Shown here piece by piece: positions 37,473 to 46,850 of a stretch of DNA of 64,000 bases. Source of the stretch: Pseudomonas sp. KU26590 (GTDB lineage Bacteria > Pseudomonadota > Gammaproteobacteria > Pseudomonadales > Pseudomonadaceae). How positions within the stretch are numbered: position 1 is the stretch's first letter; the number at the start of each line of letters is the position of its first letter. The stretch lies in NCBI RefSeq assembly GCF_026153515.1, contig NZ_CP110644.1:3501501-3565500 (forward strand), in the 5' to 3' direction. Under the pieces are notes generated by a model. It saw only the letters and a list, made by a program, of their open reading frames with translations. It searched no databases and was not told where the DNA came from. The position numbers and the translations under genes are program-made.

Positions 37473-38180
37473 ATGAACGCTTGGACTGCCTGCACATTCG
37501 ATTCCGCCCATGTTCCTGACTGGGCTGCAGACAACTATCAAAAAATCCTACCTTATGTCACGTCTTTTCTTACATCAAAACATCCCTATCGAAACGGCGT
37601 AATGTGCCCGTTCGTTCCGAAGGCGGTAAAAGAAGGCCTGATCTATTATACTTATTATCAAAACGATACCGCAGCCGGTAGCGGCCATGTACTCCGCAAC
37701 TTACTTCTAGACTTCAAACGTCTTATCGGCGAAAGCAACGGAGCGATAGTAGTTATTCTCAAAGAAAACTTTAGCATTGAAGAACTGCTAAAAATACACA
37801 TAGCGAACAAGAAGAGATGTATAAAATCGTCCGTAATGCTCGGCGCTCTGTACAAGACGAATTCAGCAACCAGCCTACACTCAACAGAATACTACCCTCT
37901 CAGGACACCAACGCCGACATTAGTTTTGAGAAACTTAACTTCCAGCGATTTAGTATTTCTGAATCCTACACACTATTCCCGGTTCGAGCGAATTGCTTTC
38001 TTATCTGCCTTCATTAGAAAATTTTCTGGAGCCGCGGAAAAGTCATCTTTCACCAGACAACAAGTTTCAACGGCTAACGAACTGAGAGCCAAATACCTAA
38101 AAGAATTGATAGGCTCCTGGGCAAAGATCATCACTGCGCTCATCCTTACAATCTCAACCTTGCTATTGCTCAGAGGGTAA
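37473..38180 (+). CDS. DUF6875-like protein with C-terminal membrane anchor
   Basis: A 235-residue protein. The segment HPYRNGVMCPFVPKAVKEG (about 37-55, Cys45) resembles the GR.G.vCPFvP signature of DUF6875 proteins, which occur in natural-product clusters and have no assigned reaction. The C-terminus (about 218-233, IITALILTISTLLLL) is a membrane helix, which would hold it at the exporter. I use ATG 37473, eight bases after GGGAGGG, rather than 37443, which falls in the hairpin. It might modify, bind or give immunity to the peptide. The tail membrane anchor also fits an immunity role. Confidence 0.6.
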   Translation: MNAWTACTFDSAHVPDWAADNYQKILPYVTSFLTSKHPYRNGVMCPFVPKAVKEGLIYYTYYQNDTAAGSGHVLRNLLLDFKRLIGESNGAIVVILKENFSIEELLKIHIANKKRCIKSSVMLGALYKTNSATSLHSTEYYPLRTPTPTLVLRNLTSSDLVFLNPTHYSRFERIAFLSAFIRKFSGAAEKSSFTRQQVSTANELRAKYLKELIGSWAKIITALILTISTLLLLRG

Positions 38181-38182
38181 GC

Positions 38183-39562
38183 ATGCTATTTAAAAATTTA
38201 AACTTTAGATTAGCGGTTGTAGCAATTTTCTTGCAGCAGCTGCTTCTCGCTGCGTCCACTTGGAGCATCGCATCAGCAGGGGCGGCGTTGTCATCAGGCA
38301 ACTACTCGTCGTCAAAGCTGTTCATCATTGGCTTCTTCGCACTCGCGCTCGCGGCATATATTATAAGCTCAGCAAACGAGCTATTTACAATCAATCTTGC
38401 GAACTCGACATGGCAGAGATACGTAGATTCGACAATCAAAATAGCGGGCGAGGAGCATGAGCTAGGCTCGGAAAACAACCGAAAGCGTATATCGCAATGG
38501 CTATCCTCCGAGGCACTCTCCACCATTCAAAGCGCCTCATATTTCTATCTCGGTGCTATATCGACGGTCTTGAACATCTTGTTCACTGGCGCTGTTTTCT
38601 TCATAACCTTAGGCTTTATAGTTGGTAGCGCTGTTTTGGCATCCTTGGCAATATCGTTTGTTCTCGTGTTTTTTGCCCGAAGGAAGATACAATCACTGTC
38701 GACGGACATTCAAGATACAAAAATGGTTGCTATCTCCCGTATCGAGAGCGTATTAGTAACTCGGTTGTTCGGTACGCCTGCCATGTCGGCCAAATCCAGC
38801 AGGGATTTCGACTCAAAGGTTTCCGAATATTTTCAGTCAACAAAGGCCTACGTGACGATTGAGCAAGTGATAGCGTGCGTCCCAATTACCATTTCAGTTA
38901 TTGTAATATCTATATCTTTAATACTAACTCGTGATACCAGTGCAATACAGATGGGAATGCTCGTTGCAGTTCTGCCGAGATCTTTACAGCTGTTGGGCAA
39001 CGTGCACTCCTTGAGCATTTATCTAAGCCAGTTTCTGATGATCGGACAGAAAATGAAGAATCTGGATGAGTTTGTTACTAAGCTCCACCGCCAATGCTTT
39101 TTTAGTCAGATCAAGCAAGAGCACATCGTTGCTGTGACGGGGAAACATGGATCGAATATATCGCTCGAACAGCTTTCTGAGCTTGCCCTAAAAGGGCGAG
39201 CATTTGGCCGATACTTGATTCACGGCCCTAACGGAGCAGGCAAGTCAACCTTCCTCAACCATCTTAAAGCCAGTATAAAAGACGCAATTCTCATCAGTCC
39301 TGGCGGTCGGTTTAGCTATCATCCAGCTAGCCAGTCCACAGGACAGATTCAGCTTGGCGAATTGGAAATGTTGCTTGAAGAACCAGCCCAGGTGTTTCTC
39401 CTTGATGAGTGGGATGCGAATCTAGATAAGGCTAACTTGAATAAAATCGATCAGTTGTTAGAGCTGGCATCGGCAAAAAGCATGATTATTGAAGTTCGGC
39501 ATCGCGCTAATCGAAACGAGTCAGACCATGACTTGGCCTTGGCGACTCTAGTGAGATCCTAG
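38183..39562 (+). CDS. ABC exporter, probably of the adjacent peptide
   Basis: A 459-residue half-transporter. Six membrane segments fill residues about 10-290. The short ATP-binding domain has Walker A GPNGAGKST (348-356), an atypical signature QSTGQIQLGEL and Walker B VFLLDEWDANLD (404-415, with Glu409). There is no N-terminal C39 peptidase, so it does not cut a double-glycine leader. The NBD is shorter than usual and lacks a clear conserved switch His beyond EVRHRAN. It starts three bases after the previous stop, so the genes are coupled. Confidence 0.8.
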   Translation: MLFKNLNFRLAVVAIFLQQLLLAASTWSIASAGAALSSGNYSSSKLFIIGFFALALAAYIISSANELFTINLANSTWQRYVDSTIKIAGEEHELGSENNRKRISQWLSSEALSTIQSASYFYLGAISTVLNILFTGAVFFITLGFIVGSAVLASLAISFVLVFFARRKIQSLSTDIQDTKMVAISRIESVLVTRLFGTPAMSAKSSRDFDSKVSEYFQSTKAYVTIEQVIACVPITISVIVISISLILTRDTSAIQMGMLVAVLPRSLQLLGNVHSLSIYLSQFLMIGQKMKNLDEFVTKLHRQCFFSQIKQEHIVAVTGKHGSNISLEQLSELALKGRAFGRYLIHGPNGAGKSTFLNHLKASIKDAILISPGGRFSYHPASQSTGQIQLGELEMLLEEPAQVFLLDEWDANLDKANLNKIDQLLELASAKSMIIEVRHRANRNESDHDLALATLVRS

Positions 39563-39909
39563 CTCACATCTTGAGCACCAAGCGTCTAGACAAATCGTCT
39601 GATCAACTCACGTGGGTGTGGTAAGCAGCGCCGAGGTCTGCGTACCCACTCAATCACACCATAGGGGTGCGCTTGGTTGTTCTGCAATGCGGTCAAAGCC
39701 CTGGCCAGCAGGCTCGAAGAATCCGGAGAGAACGTTTTTTCCAGCATTTCTCCAGATCATCCGCTGACTACTAACTCACCTTGGCAATAGCATCACCCTC
39801 AGCGTCGCTCCGTTTGGCTGACAACAGCTCCTTCGTAGCTGTTCACACGGCGTAATGGTTTTCAACGGCAAGCACTGTCTCGCCACTAGACATCTCCTAC
39901 CCAGAGGAC
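39563..39909. other. Non-coding stretch after the ABC exporter
   Basis: About 347 bp, GC content rising again. No gene or clear terminator was recognised. Confidence 0.4.
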
Positions 39910-40290
39910 GGTCTGGCAATGCGATGGCTGCGAACGGATCTACTCTTCGCCACAACGATGACGACGCCTATCACGTGGCATCCCGAGTTCGCTTGGTCGG
40001 GGCAACGCTGATTGTAGATGCGGCTCATGCACATAACGGTCGGGAATCGGCAGCTGGGTGATGAGAAAGATGTTCGGCAGCGAAGCTACGGCCTCGTCAC
40101 ACAAGAATTGCTCAAGATCAGGCGGAGCTACCTGGGCGGCCTGAACTAATCCAGCCATGCGGCTCTGACAGCGTCACTGGAGCCCCTAAATGCACCCAGG
40201 CGCCCCTTGTGGAAAAACACATGCAACCCAATTCCCCGACTACAGATCTCGTGAAAAGCATGGCTGAAGTTGCCGAGACGCTGCACGACT
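39910..40290 (+). repeat. Right copy of a diverged direct repeat
   Basis: Counterpart of 35440-35810. The pair brackets the winged-helix gene, the peptide locus and the exporter. Frame-like stretches in this copy are broken in the other, so it may derive from a lost gene or intergenic region. Confidence 0.7.
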
Positions 40291-40415
40291 CTTTCACCTC
40301 TCTGTTGAGCGCAGCCGTGCGGCTAGCTGAGGTCGGGCAGGATGAAGAAGCGAGGCGGCTGGTGGAGCTGGCCAAGAAAATTCATAGCGCTGAAGGCAAA
40401 TGCGTACTCACATGA
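40221..40415 (+). CDS. Small helical protein of unknown function
   Basis: A 64-residue predicted helical peptide: VKSMAEVAETLHDSFTSLL, then EEARRLVELAKKIHSAEG. Amphipathic pattern, no membrane segment. It begins in the right diverged repeat; the left copy keeps only traces of its start (MAKVVES). Weak ribosome binding site. Possibly a regulator or antitoxin-like remnant, but no family recognised. Confidence 0.4.
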   Translation: MQPNSPTTDLVKSMAEVAETLHDSFTSLLSAAVRLAEVGQDEEARRLVELAKKIHSAEGKCVLT

Positions 40416-40609
40416 AGGACGCGCGAGTGGAAAAAATCGTGAAGCTCAACGTCCATTGACGCCCAACCCCAGTGCGCGAATGCCAGCGCACTTCAGATCC
40501 TCTCCCAATTATGGGTTGTACTCCTCGTTCGAGGGCACCCGTTTGAGCGTCGACAGTGCATGCAGCTTAGGTAAGCATGAAGCTAAACTTGGCAAAAGGA
40601 GCGCCGCAT

Positions 40610-40816
40610 ATGGATAGCAATCAACGCATGATCACATGGTCGTCCGCATGGGCATTGGTCGGCGGGCTCGTCGTATGTACCGGGTGCATGCGGGGGCAAT
40701 CTATCTCGCTAAGTGAGGACGTATTCCCACACGAGCCAAGTTGCAAAGGTAAGGGCGAAGTGGCGGAAATGCCGTGGGCCGAGCTGCATCAGATTTTGGA
40801 TTTTCAGCGCGGCTGA
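40610..40816 (+). CDS. Small lipoprotein-like protein
   Basis: A 68-residue frame with AAAGGAG eight bases before ATG. Residues 8-26 (WSSAWALVGGLVVCTGC) form a hydrophobic stretch with a lipobox-like end at Cys26. The last residues (HQILDFQRG) come from the direct repeat starting at 40786, so the original C-terminus was probably replaced at the junction. Confidence 0.45.
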   Translation: MDSNQRMITWSSAWALVGGLVVCTGCMRGQSISLSEDVFPHEPSCKGKGEVAEMPWAELHQILDFQRG

Positions 40817-40993
40817 TGGGTTTAGCGAAGACAGGCTGAGCGCAGAACCACTGGCCAGCTCCTTAGGATCAAACAATCACGACAGCACGGTTATAGCCCA
40901 AAAGGCCGGGAACGCGCGCGGCTACCCCCCCGTCCGCCATCGGACTCTTCTTCGTCGCAGCGCGCGCTCGAAAAGCGCTGACTTTAGCGATCG
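40786..40993 (+). repeat. Direct repeat R1, left border of the sulfation cluster segment
   Basis: About 208 bp nearly identical to 57054-57260, starting GCATCAGATTTTGGATTTTC and including the last codons of a CGNR gene (AKVSAFRARAA on the minus strand). R2 is the intact gene end. R1 is the orphan copy, fused to an IS5-type remnant. Confidence 0.88.
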
Positions 40994-41540
40994 TCGCTTG
41001 CCGTTCTTGTTCTTGGTCGAACTGGTCGCTTGAATGATCGTCGCCTCGACCACTGTGCCCTGGCGCAGCAACAAACCACGGTCGCCCAAATAGCCATTGA
41101 TGACCTGCAACATCCCAGTGGCCAGTTCATGCTTTTCCAGCAGTCAGCGGAAATTGAGGATCGTGGGTTCGTCCGGAGCCCGATCCAGATGCAGCCCGGC
41201 AAACTGGCGCAGAATCGTGGTTTCGTAGAGGAACTCTTCCATCGCCGGGTCGCTATAACCGAACCAGTTTTGCATCAGATGAACCCGCAGCATCGCCATC
41301 AACGGGTATGCCGGACGCCCACCTTCGCCCTTTAGATAGTGCGGTTAGATCAGCTTGATCAAACCTTTCCAAGGCACGACCTGATCCATCTCGATCAGGA
41401 AGCGTTCACGGCGGGCCTCTTTGCGTTTGCCAGCGTATAAGGCGTCAGCGAAGGAGATCTGTTTCATCGGGGCTCAACCGTTCATTTTTTGGGACTGGCG
41501 TATTGCATCAGACTTTGAAGTCTTTTTCAGAGTTCCCCTA
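40994..41540 (-). mobile_element. IS5-family remnant
   Basis: The minus strand from ATG 41467 encodes MKQISFADALYAGKRKEARR, then EMDQVVPWKGLIKLI, GGRPAYPLMAMLRVHLMQNW and TTILRQFAGLHLDRAPDEPT, typical of the N-terminal half of IS5-group transposases. Two in-frame stops occur, and the gene is cut at KNKNGKR by repeat R1. The outer end near 41540 reads GGGGAACTCTGAAAAAGACT on the minus strand, a plausible terminal repeat. Inactive. Confidence 0.88.
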
Positions 41541-42139
41541 AGTAAATTGAACGACGGAGATTTTCACGCAGGAGCTGAAAATCCATAGTGCCACATTCTT
41601 ATCGAGCCAGAGGTAACACAGCGAAACTCATAATAACAACGCTGACGAAGAGAAGTTATCAACCCAATTTTTGAAAAAGCTCTTGGAACTAATAGAGCTG
41701 CTGTTAGCGCAAGCTTATAAATACCGCTAACCTGTTGCATGAATCTAATTGCGGCCCGTACGTGCATTATAAGCAAGTGCATGGAGTATTGGACTTGGAG
41801 TCCTTAATTACCAAATACGACAAATCGGCATATAGGTGCATGCCTAACGTTTTGATTGAGGCCACATCTTCACTAGACTATTTCCATCGCGACTTACATT
41901 ACGCCCCGCATTACCAAAAGCGTATTTTATCCAATTACTCCACAGCCTAAAATCTACTGACTTCTAAGAAATTGGCGAGGTCACCCTAGATAAATGTGCC
42001 GCTAAGCAATCGCACCAATAGGTTGCAATGCTCCGAAACACGCACCAAAAGAAGGCTATTAAGAGCATGATAGTCAACGGCACAAATAGCTGACGCACAA
42101 AGTAACGTCCCCTTAGAACCCAAATCAGAAAACCCGAAA
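41541..42139. other. AT-rich non-coding stretch
   Basis: About 600 bp clearly more AT-rich than the left of the window. A 71-codon frame at 41735-41950 lacks a ribosome binding site and motif. No gene is supported. Confidence 0.45.
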
Positions 42140-42274
42140 TTGGCTTATACCATAAGGCTATAAGCTTATAATCATATCGAATTAAAGAACCGGTAAAAAT
42201 GGTTTGACAGGTTTTTACCCATCATGAGAGTCTCGTCTGGAGCTGCTGGTTATACCCAAGTAAAGGACGTACCG
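42140..42274 (+). promoter_or_regulatory. Promoter/operator region of the sulfation cluster
   Basis: A TATAAT at 42167-42172 is a candidate -10. Further on, GGTAAAAA (42192-42199) and its complement TTTTTACC (42212-42219) flank TTGACA (42204-42209). A regulator bound to this palindrome would cover that -35 box. The CGNR protein encoded at the cluster end is a candidate ligand (inference). Confidence 0.45.
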
Positions 42275-42994
42275 ATGAATATTCTGGTGGCCAACAAGAG
42301 GAGCAATTCAAATGCTTCATACCAATCAGCCAGAGACCATCGACCTAAGTTAATAATTTTTGACTGCGATGGTGTTTTGGTACAGAGCGAAGAAATCACA
42401 CTAACTTTGTTAGCAAAAATGCTTGAAGTGCATAGGGGGCCCTCAGTACCTAATTGCAGGTACCTAGAAACTTCAGGATTCATAGAGCGCTTTAGAGGTC
42501 GCAAGCTTGCAGATTGCTTGAGTGAGATAGAGACGGATTTAGAGATTACTCTAGAAAATGACTTCGAAGAAAAATTTCGACAGGCTTCGCTTATCATTTT
42601 GAGGGAAAAACTCAAGCCAACGGATGGAATTGTAAATGTTCTTGAGGAAGTGGCGATACAATTTTGCGTAGCTTCCAGTGCACCTCGACAAAAGATTGAG
42701 CATTGCTTAAGGGTGACGGGCTTGCTCCCCTACTTTGATGGCAATATCTTTAGCTGTTACGAAATAGGGGCTTGGAAACCAGACCCTTCGATATTCCTGG
42801 CTGCGTGTAAGTATTATCAGGTTGAGACTTGCGAGGCGCTTGTCATAGAAGACAGCGTTTCGGGCGTTCGAGCGGCGGTTGCCGCTGGTATTAGGGTACT
42901 AGGATTCGGGCCATACGAAAGACATCTTGTACTGGCCGATGCTGGGGCCTTGCCTTTCACACATATGGATGAATTACTAGCCGTATTGCGCTAA
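42275..42994 (+). CDS. HAD-family phosphatase or phosphoglucomutase-like enzyme
   Basis: A 239-residue HAD subfamily IA protein. Nucleophile motif LIIFDCDGVLVQSEE (about 25-39), Thr/Ser motif VASSAPRQK, Lys in GAWKPDPSIF and the acidic motif VIEDSVSGVRAA. It looks like beta-phosphoglucomutase or 2-deoxyglucose-6-phosphatase, acting on a sugar phosphate. AAGGA lies seven bases before ATG 42275. First gene of the cluster. With the transaldolase-like neighbour it suggests that the product contains a sugar-derived or polyol core. Confidence 0.85.
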   Translation: MNILVANKRSNSNASYQSARDHRPKLIIFDCDGVLVQSEEITLTLLAKMLEVHRGPSVPNCRYLETSGFIERFRGRKLADCLSEIETDLEITLENDFEEKFRQASLIILREKLKPTDGIVNVLEEVAIQFCVASSAPRQKIEHCLRVTGLLPYFDGNIFSCYEIGAWKPDPSIFLAACKYYQVETCEALVIEDSVSGVRAAVAAGIRVLGFGPYERHLVLADAGALPFTHMDELLAVLR

Positions 42995-43016
42995 CTCAAC
43001 ATTAAAGGAGGATACC

Positions 43017-44242
43017 TTGAGCTATATAGGCTATATTGAGAGGTTGAAAGCTAACGATCAAGGTTCTGATGCCTGGTGGGATTCGCCGACCACCGCTTAT
43101 ACAGCGCATAAAAAAAGCTTTCTACGAAAGTATCCAGCCGCGGCCGGGTATATTGAACATTTGATGCCTGATGGCTTCGCAACCACAGAAAAAGGATTAA
43201 GTAGTGTCACGACAAACCCTCGGCTAATCGCAAAAGAGATCCTTGCGAATAAGGAGTATTGGGCATCAAATATAGATGCTTCAAATTTATCTTTTCACTC
43301 CTTACAAACAACCCTTTACAACACAGTTATCAGTGAGGGAGCTGCAACGCTTGCCCCCCGCTGGTTAAATCAGAAAAAGCCACTGGGTGGATTTCCGCTC
43401 AAGTTGATCCTATTAACGCTCGATGTACGAAACGCATGTCCACCCAAGGACTAACATTCCAAGCGTTAGCGGGAAACGTGATGGTTAAAATCCCGGGTAA
43501 TTTAGAAGGTCTAGCAGCGGTTAAAAATTTAGTGGCGCTGGGATGCTCGATAAATGTCACTTTCTGTTTCACCGTCTCCCAATTCCAAGCTGCTATCAAG
43601 GCAATAGAAGATGGAAAAGCCCTGGCCCGAAAAACTGGCGTCGAGACTCTAAGCTGCAAGTACGTCATCACTCTTATGATAGGTCGCTTCGCATGTCAGC
43701 CCGAATTTCAGCTTCAAGCTAATGAGCGAGGAATCAGGCTGTCCTGTGAAGATGAGCGATGGGCTGAACTGATGATCTATCAGCGTGTGCAGAACCTTGT
43801 AGATGCTTCGACAGCAGGGATTGAGACTCTTCTGTCTAGTATTAAGATAGATATCTTACCGAACGGCCGCCCATATTCCTGGCATCTAGAAAAAACCGGA
43901 CAGGGGAAGACGTTATATACCCTTACGCCAGAAGTTGTTGATTTCTTGATTGCGCGAGAAAGCCATGGCAATCCTGTGATGCCGTCAACATCGATAATTA
44001 GGCCACCAGCGAACATAGTAAACCGGCTTATGCAAATACCCTACTTCACAGAAGCGTTCCTTCCAGACACGACAGATCCTTTCGACTTCAACAATCACGA
44101 AGCGTTTATCAATACTTGGAACGAAGCGAGCTTGGCCCATCGTCGCTTATCTGATTACTGCAGGATGCTTTGTTCGAAAAACCATCAATTGAGGCCTGTT
44201 CTTGATTCAATTCTGGCATCGGAACTAGGGGCTAGCATATGA
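43017..44242 (+). pseudogene. Transaldolase-like gene interrupted by one frameshift
   Basis: Two frames together cover a transaldolase-like protein of about 408 residues. Frame one starts with TTG five bases after AAAGGAGG and contains GLSSVTTNPRLI, matching the GVTSNP motif. Near 43392-43394 (ATTTCC) one T appears missing; the second frame continues SAQVDPINARCT and NVMVKIPGNLEGLAAVKNL, with the Schiff-base Lys. The remaining 220 residues stay open to an ATGA overlap with the sulfotransferase gene. The conserved surroundings suggest a recent mutation or a sequence error. If functional, it would transfer a dihydroxyacetone-type unit. Translational recoding is possible, but no classical slippery site is seen. 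Confidence 0.75.
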
Positions 44243-44970
44243 ACAAAATGGTTGCTCTGTGGGCACACCCCCGTTCCCGCTCGACTGTACTTGAGCGTAT
44301 TTTTATCGAGCGAAAGGACTTTCAAGTCTTTCACGAACCCTTTGCACATATGGCCTTCAGCGCAGACTCGGTCATTCCATCAGACGAATGGAATGAGCAG
44401 TTGCCCAATACCTACGAAGGTATAAAGCATATGCTTCTGGAGGCAAAGCGGCACGGCAATGTATTTCATAAAGATATGTGTTACCACTGCGAGGAAGAAC
44501 TAAGAGTTGACGCGGACTTTTTATCGCAGCAAACGAACATCTTTTTAATCCGCGAACCCATCAGCAGTATTTTGTCTCACCATCTGATTTTCCCTGATAT
44601 GCCTCTAGAAGCTATAGGGCACAAGGCACTGTATGAGGTTTTCTGCGCAGTAACCAAACTGACTGGGAAAACACCCTACGTAATCAACGCAGATGAGTTA
44701 GCAAATAATCCTGAAGAAGTCATACGGAAGTTATGCCTTTATCTAGATTTGGAGTATGCCCCACAAGCAATGACCTGGAAGCCGGAATGCCCAGAGCAAT
44801 GGAAAACATGGAGAAGTTGGCACGCAGCTGCTGAAAAAAGCGAAAGCATCGTGGCAGCACAACCTGTACAAAATGATATGAGTATTTTTGATCTGCACCC
44901 AAAGTTAAGAGCATATTATGAGTTTCATCTTCCATACTTCGAACGCATGAATGCACTGCGGCATAAATGA
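44239..44970 (+). CDS. PAPS-dependent sulfotransferase
   Basis: A 243-residue small-molecule sulfotransferase. The 5'-phosphosulfate loop HPRSRSTVLERI is at 10-21 and the 3'-phosphate motif FLIREPISSILSHH at about 96-109. It would move a sulfuryl group from PAPS onto a hydroxyl or amine of the pathway product. An APS kinase in the same operon supplies PAPS. It starts on the transaldolase stop (ATGA). The acceptor is unknown. Confidence 0.8.
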   Translation: MNKMVALWAHPRSRSTVLERIFIERKDFQVFHEPFAHMAFSADSVIPSDEWNEQLPNTYEGIKHMLLEAKRHGNVFHKDMCYHCEEELRVDADFLSQQTNIFLIREPISSILSHHLIFPDMPLEAIGHKALYEVFCAVTKLTGKTPYVINADELANNPEEVIRKLCLYLDLEYAPQAMTWKPECPEQWKTWRSWHAAAEKSESIVAAQPVQNDMSIFDLHPKLRAYYEFHLPYFERMNALRHK

Positions 44971-44979
44971 GGGAATAAC

Positions 44980-45705
44980 ATGAAGAAAATTCTTATCACG
45001 GGTGCAGCTAACGGTATTGGCCGGGCCACGACAATTCGTGCAGTTGAGGAAGGGTATTATGTCATCTGCGCGGACAAAGATGCAGATGGCCTGGCCACGT
45101 TGAACGAGATTTACGGTCAGGAACACATCGAAACACATGTAGCAGACTTTTCCCTGTTCAATACGTTGAGTTCGTTCATTCCTAGGCTGTACGAGCAGCA
45201 CGAATCAATATACGCCTTAATCAACAACGCAGGCATATACCACGGTAAAAGTGTTTACCTCTACAGCCACGAGGAAATCGACGAAATAATTAACGTAGAT
45301 CTCAAAGCTTTGATTTATCTCTCCAAGGATTTCGCTGAGAAAGAGATGAAATTTGAATCGCCGAGGTGTATTGTAAATATTTCATCTGTTGCAGGGGAGG
45401 TAGGTAGTTGCGATGCTTTATATGGTGCGACCAAGGCAGCAGTAATAGGTTTAACCAAAGCCAACGCGTGGAACTTCGCGCCTTTCATCCGTGTCAACAC
45501 CGTCTCCCCTGCGCTAATTCATGATACTGCAATTTATGATACTATCCCGGACTATCGGCGCAATGAGTATGCAAGGCAGGAAATACTTAAGAACCCTATC
45601 ATGCCGGCAGGCGTGGCAGACGTTATTATTATGCTTATCTCAGACAACGCGCGGCATTTGACAGGAAAGCTGATACCTGTCGACAACGGAGCGTACCCAA
45701 GATGA
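44980..45705 (+). CDS. Short-chain dehydrogenase/reductase
   Basis: A 241-residue classical SDR: cofactor loop TGAANGIGRA (7-16), LINNAGIYHG, catalytic Ser in NISSVAGEVG, Tyr148 and Lys152 in YGATKAA, and the tail LTGKLIPVDNGAYPR. The Asp at CADKDADG after strand two suggests NAD(H) preference. It would oxidise or reduce an alcohol of the pathway intermediate. Nine bp after the sulfotransferase gene; its stop overlaps the next start. Confidence 0.9.
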   Translation: MKKILITGAANGIGRATTIRAVEEGYYVICADKDADGLATLNEIYGQEHIETHVADFSLFNTLSSFIPRLYEQHESIYALINNAGIYHGKSVYLYSHEEIDEIINVDLKALIYLSKDFAEKEMKFESPRCIVNISSVAGEVGSCDALYGATKAAVIGLTKANAWNFAPFIRVNTVSPALIHDTAIYDTIPDYRRNEYARQEILKNPIMPAGVADVIIMLISDNARHLTGKLIPVDNGAYPR

Positions 45706-46838
45706 GCACCACTGTGTCGAAGAAAAAATTGATGCTAGTCGGCGCCGGCAATCTGACCTTTCAGATTTTGAAGATCTTGGCTCCACGTAATCAATTTGAC
45801 TTTGTCGTCGTTGGCCGTCGAGAAGAGGAAACGTTCCGACTTTGCAATCTTGTGGCATTGTCCGCAGCACAACTGAACTCGTATATATCAATAGACAATG
45901 TGACTATGGACGTTCTTAATGTAGATGGCATGGTTGCAACATTAAATAAATACAAACCTGACATCATCATGAACTGCGCCTCCTTGCAGTCTTGGCGGAT
46001 TATAACTGAGTTGCCAAAACCTATTTTTGACGAGCTTGATAAAGGTCAGTTTGGGCCATGGTTGCCCATGCATCTGACGCTGATGCACAGTTTAATGATC
46101 GCAGTAAAGAAGAGCGAAATCCGTATCACCGTTATAAATGCGGCCTTCCCAGATGCAGTGAATCCAATACTTGGTAAGGTCGGACTTGCACCGCAACTTG
46201 GCATCGGAAACGTAGCTAATTTAATTCCTGCTGTACGTGCATCCATTGCCTTGCTGTTGGAACTTAATCCCGTTGATGTGCAGGCGAGGCTATATACACA
46301 GCATTATTTCAGCCATTACGTACCGCGTGGCGGGCTGCCGCCAGATCCACATTATAAGTTGCTTTATACAGTTAGAGGTGAAGACGCCACAGGATCCCTG
46401 ATTGACAGCGACATTTTCGAGACAGTACGAAAACGATTCCGGCGCCTCGGCGGTATTGACGGTCAGTACCTTACAGCATGCTCTGCGGTAACAATACTTG
46501 AAGGGCTTATTTCCCCAACTCCTGTTTGGGTTCATAGTCCAGGGCCGATGGGTTTGCCAGGAGGGTACCCTGTTAAATTAGAAGCAGGCAGCATTGAGAT
46601 TGAATTCTCTTCTCAATGCACTGAAGAGGAAGCAGTAGAAATCAATCAGCGCTGTCAAAATCAAGACGGCATAGAGCGTATACATGAGGACGGCACTGTT
46701 ACTTTCAACCCCTCATGCATGGCAGTGTTTAAAGATTTATTAGGTTACACAAAGCGTGAGATGTCTATAGCGCAATCCGCAGAATTTGCCGAGGAGCTAT
46801 CATCCTCATATAAAGCATTCAAAGTTGCGCAAAGATAG
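45702..46838 (+). CDS. Saccharopine dehydrogenase-like NAD(P)-binding enzyme
   Basis: A 378-residue protein with an N-terminal Rossmann fold (KKLMLVGAGNLTFQILKIL, about 5-23) and VVVGRREEETFRL for cofactor binding, like the saccharopine dehydrogenase NADP-binding family. The C-terminal half is specific (VWVHSPGPMGLPGGYPVKLE). Such enzymes reduce imines or act as dehydrogenases or epimerases on amino-acid-type compounds. An amine or amino acid in the product is therefore likely, which fits the methyltransferase next to it. Four-base overlap with the SDR. Confidence 0.75.
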   Translation: MSTTVSKKKLMLVGAGNLTFQILKILAPRNQFDFVVVGRREEETFRLCNLVALSAAQLNSYISIDNVTMDVLNVDGMVATLNKYKPDIIMNCASLQSWRIITELPKPIFDELDKGQFGPWLPMHLTLMHSLMIAVKKSEIRITVINAAFPDAVNPILGKVGLAPQLGIGNVANLIPAVRASIALLLELNPVDVQARLYTQHYFSHYVPRGGLPPDPHYKLLYTVRGEDATGSLIDSDIFETVRKRFRRLGGIDGQYLTACSAVTILEGLISPTPVWVHSPGPMGLPGGYPVKLEAGSIEIEFSSQCTEEEAVEINQRCQNQDGIERIHEDGTVTFNPSCMAVFKDLLGYTKREMSIAQSAEFAEELSSSYKAFKVAQR

Positions 46839-46850
46839 GAGTTTTTTTTC

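Noticed and set aside
40577..40816. Longer 79-codon version of the small lipoprotein
   Set aside because: AAAGGAG before ATG 40610 supports the shorter form.
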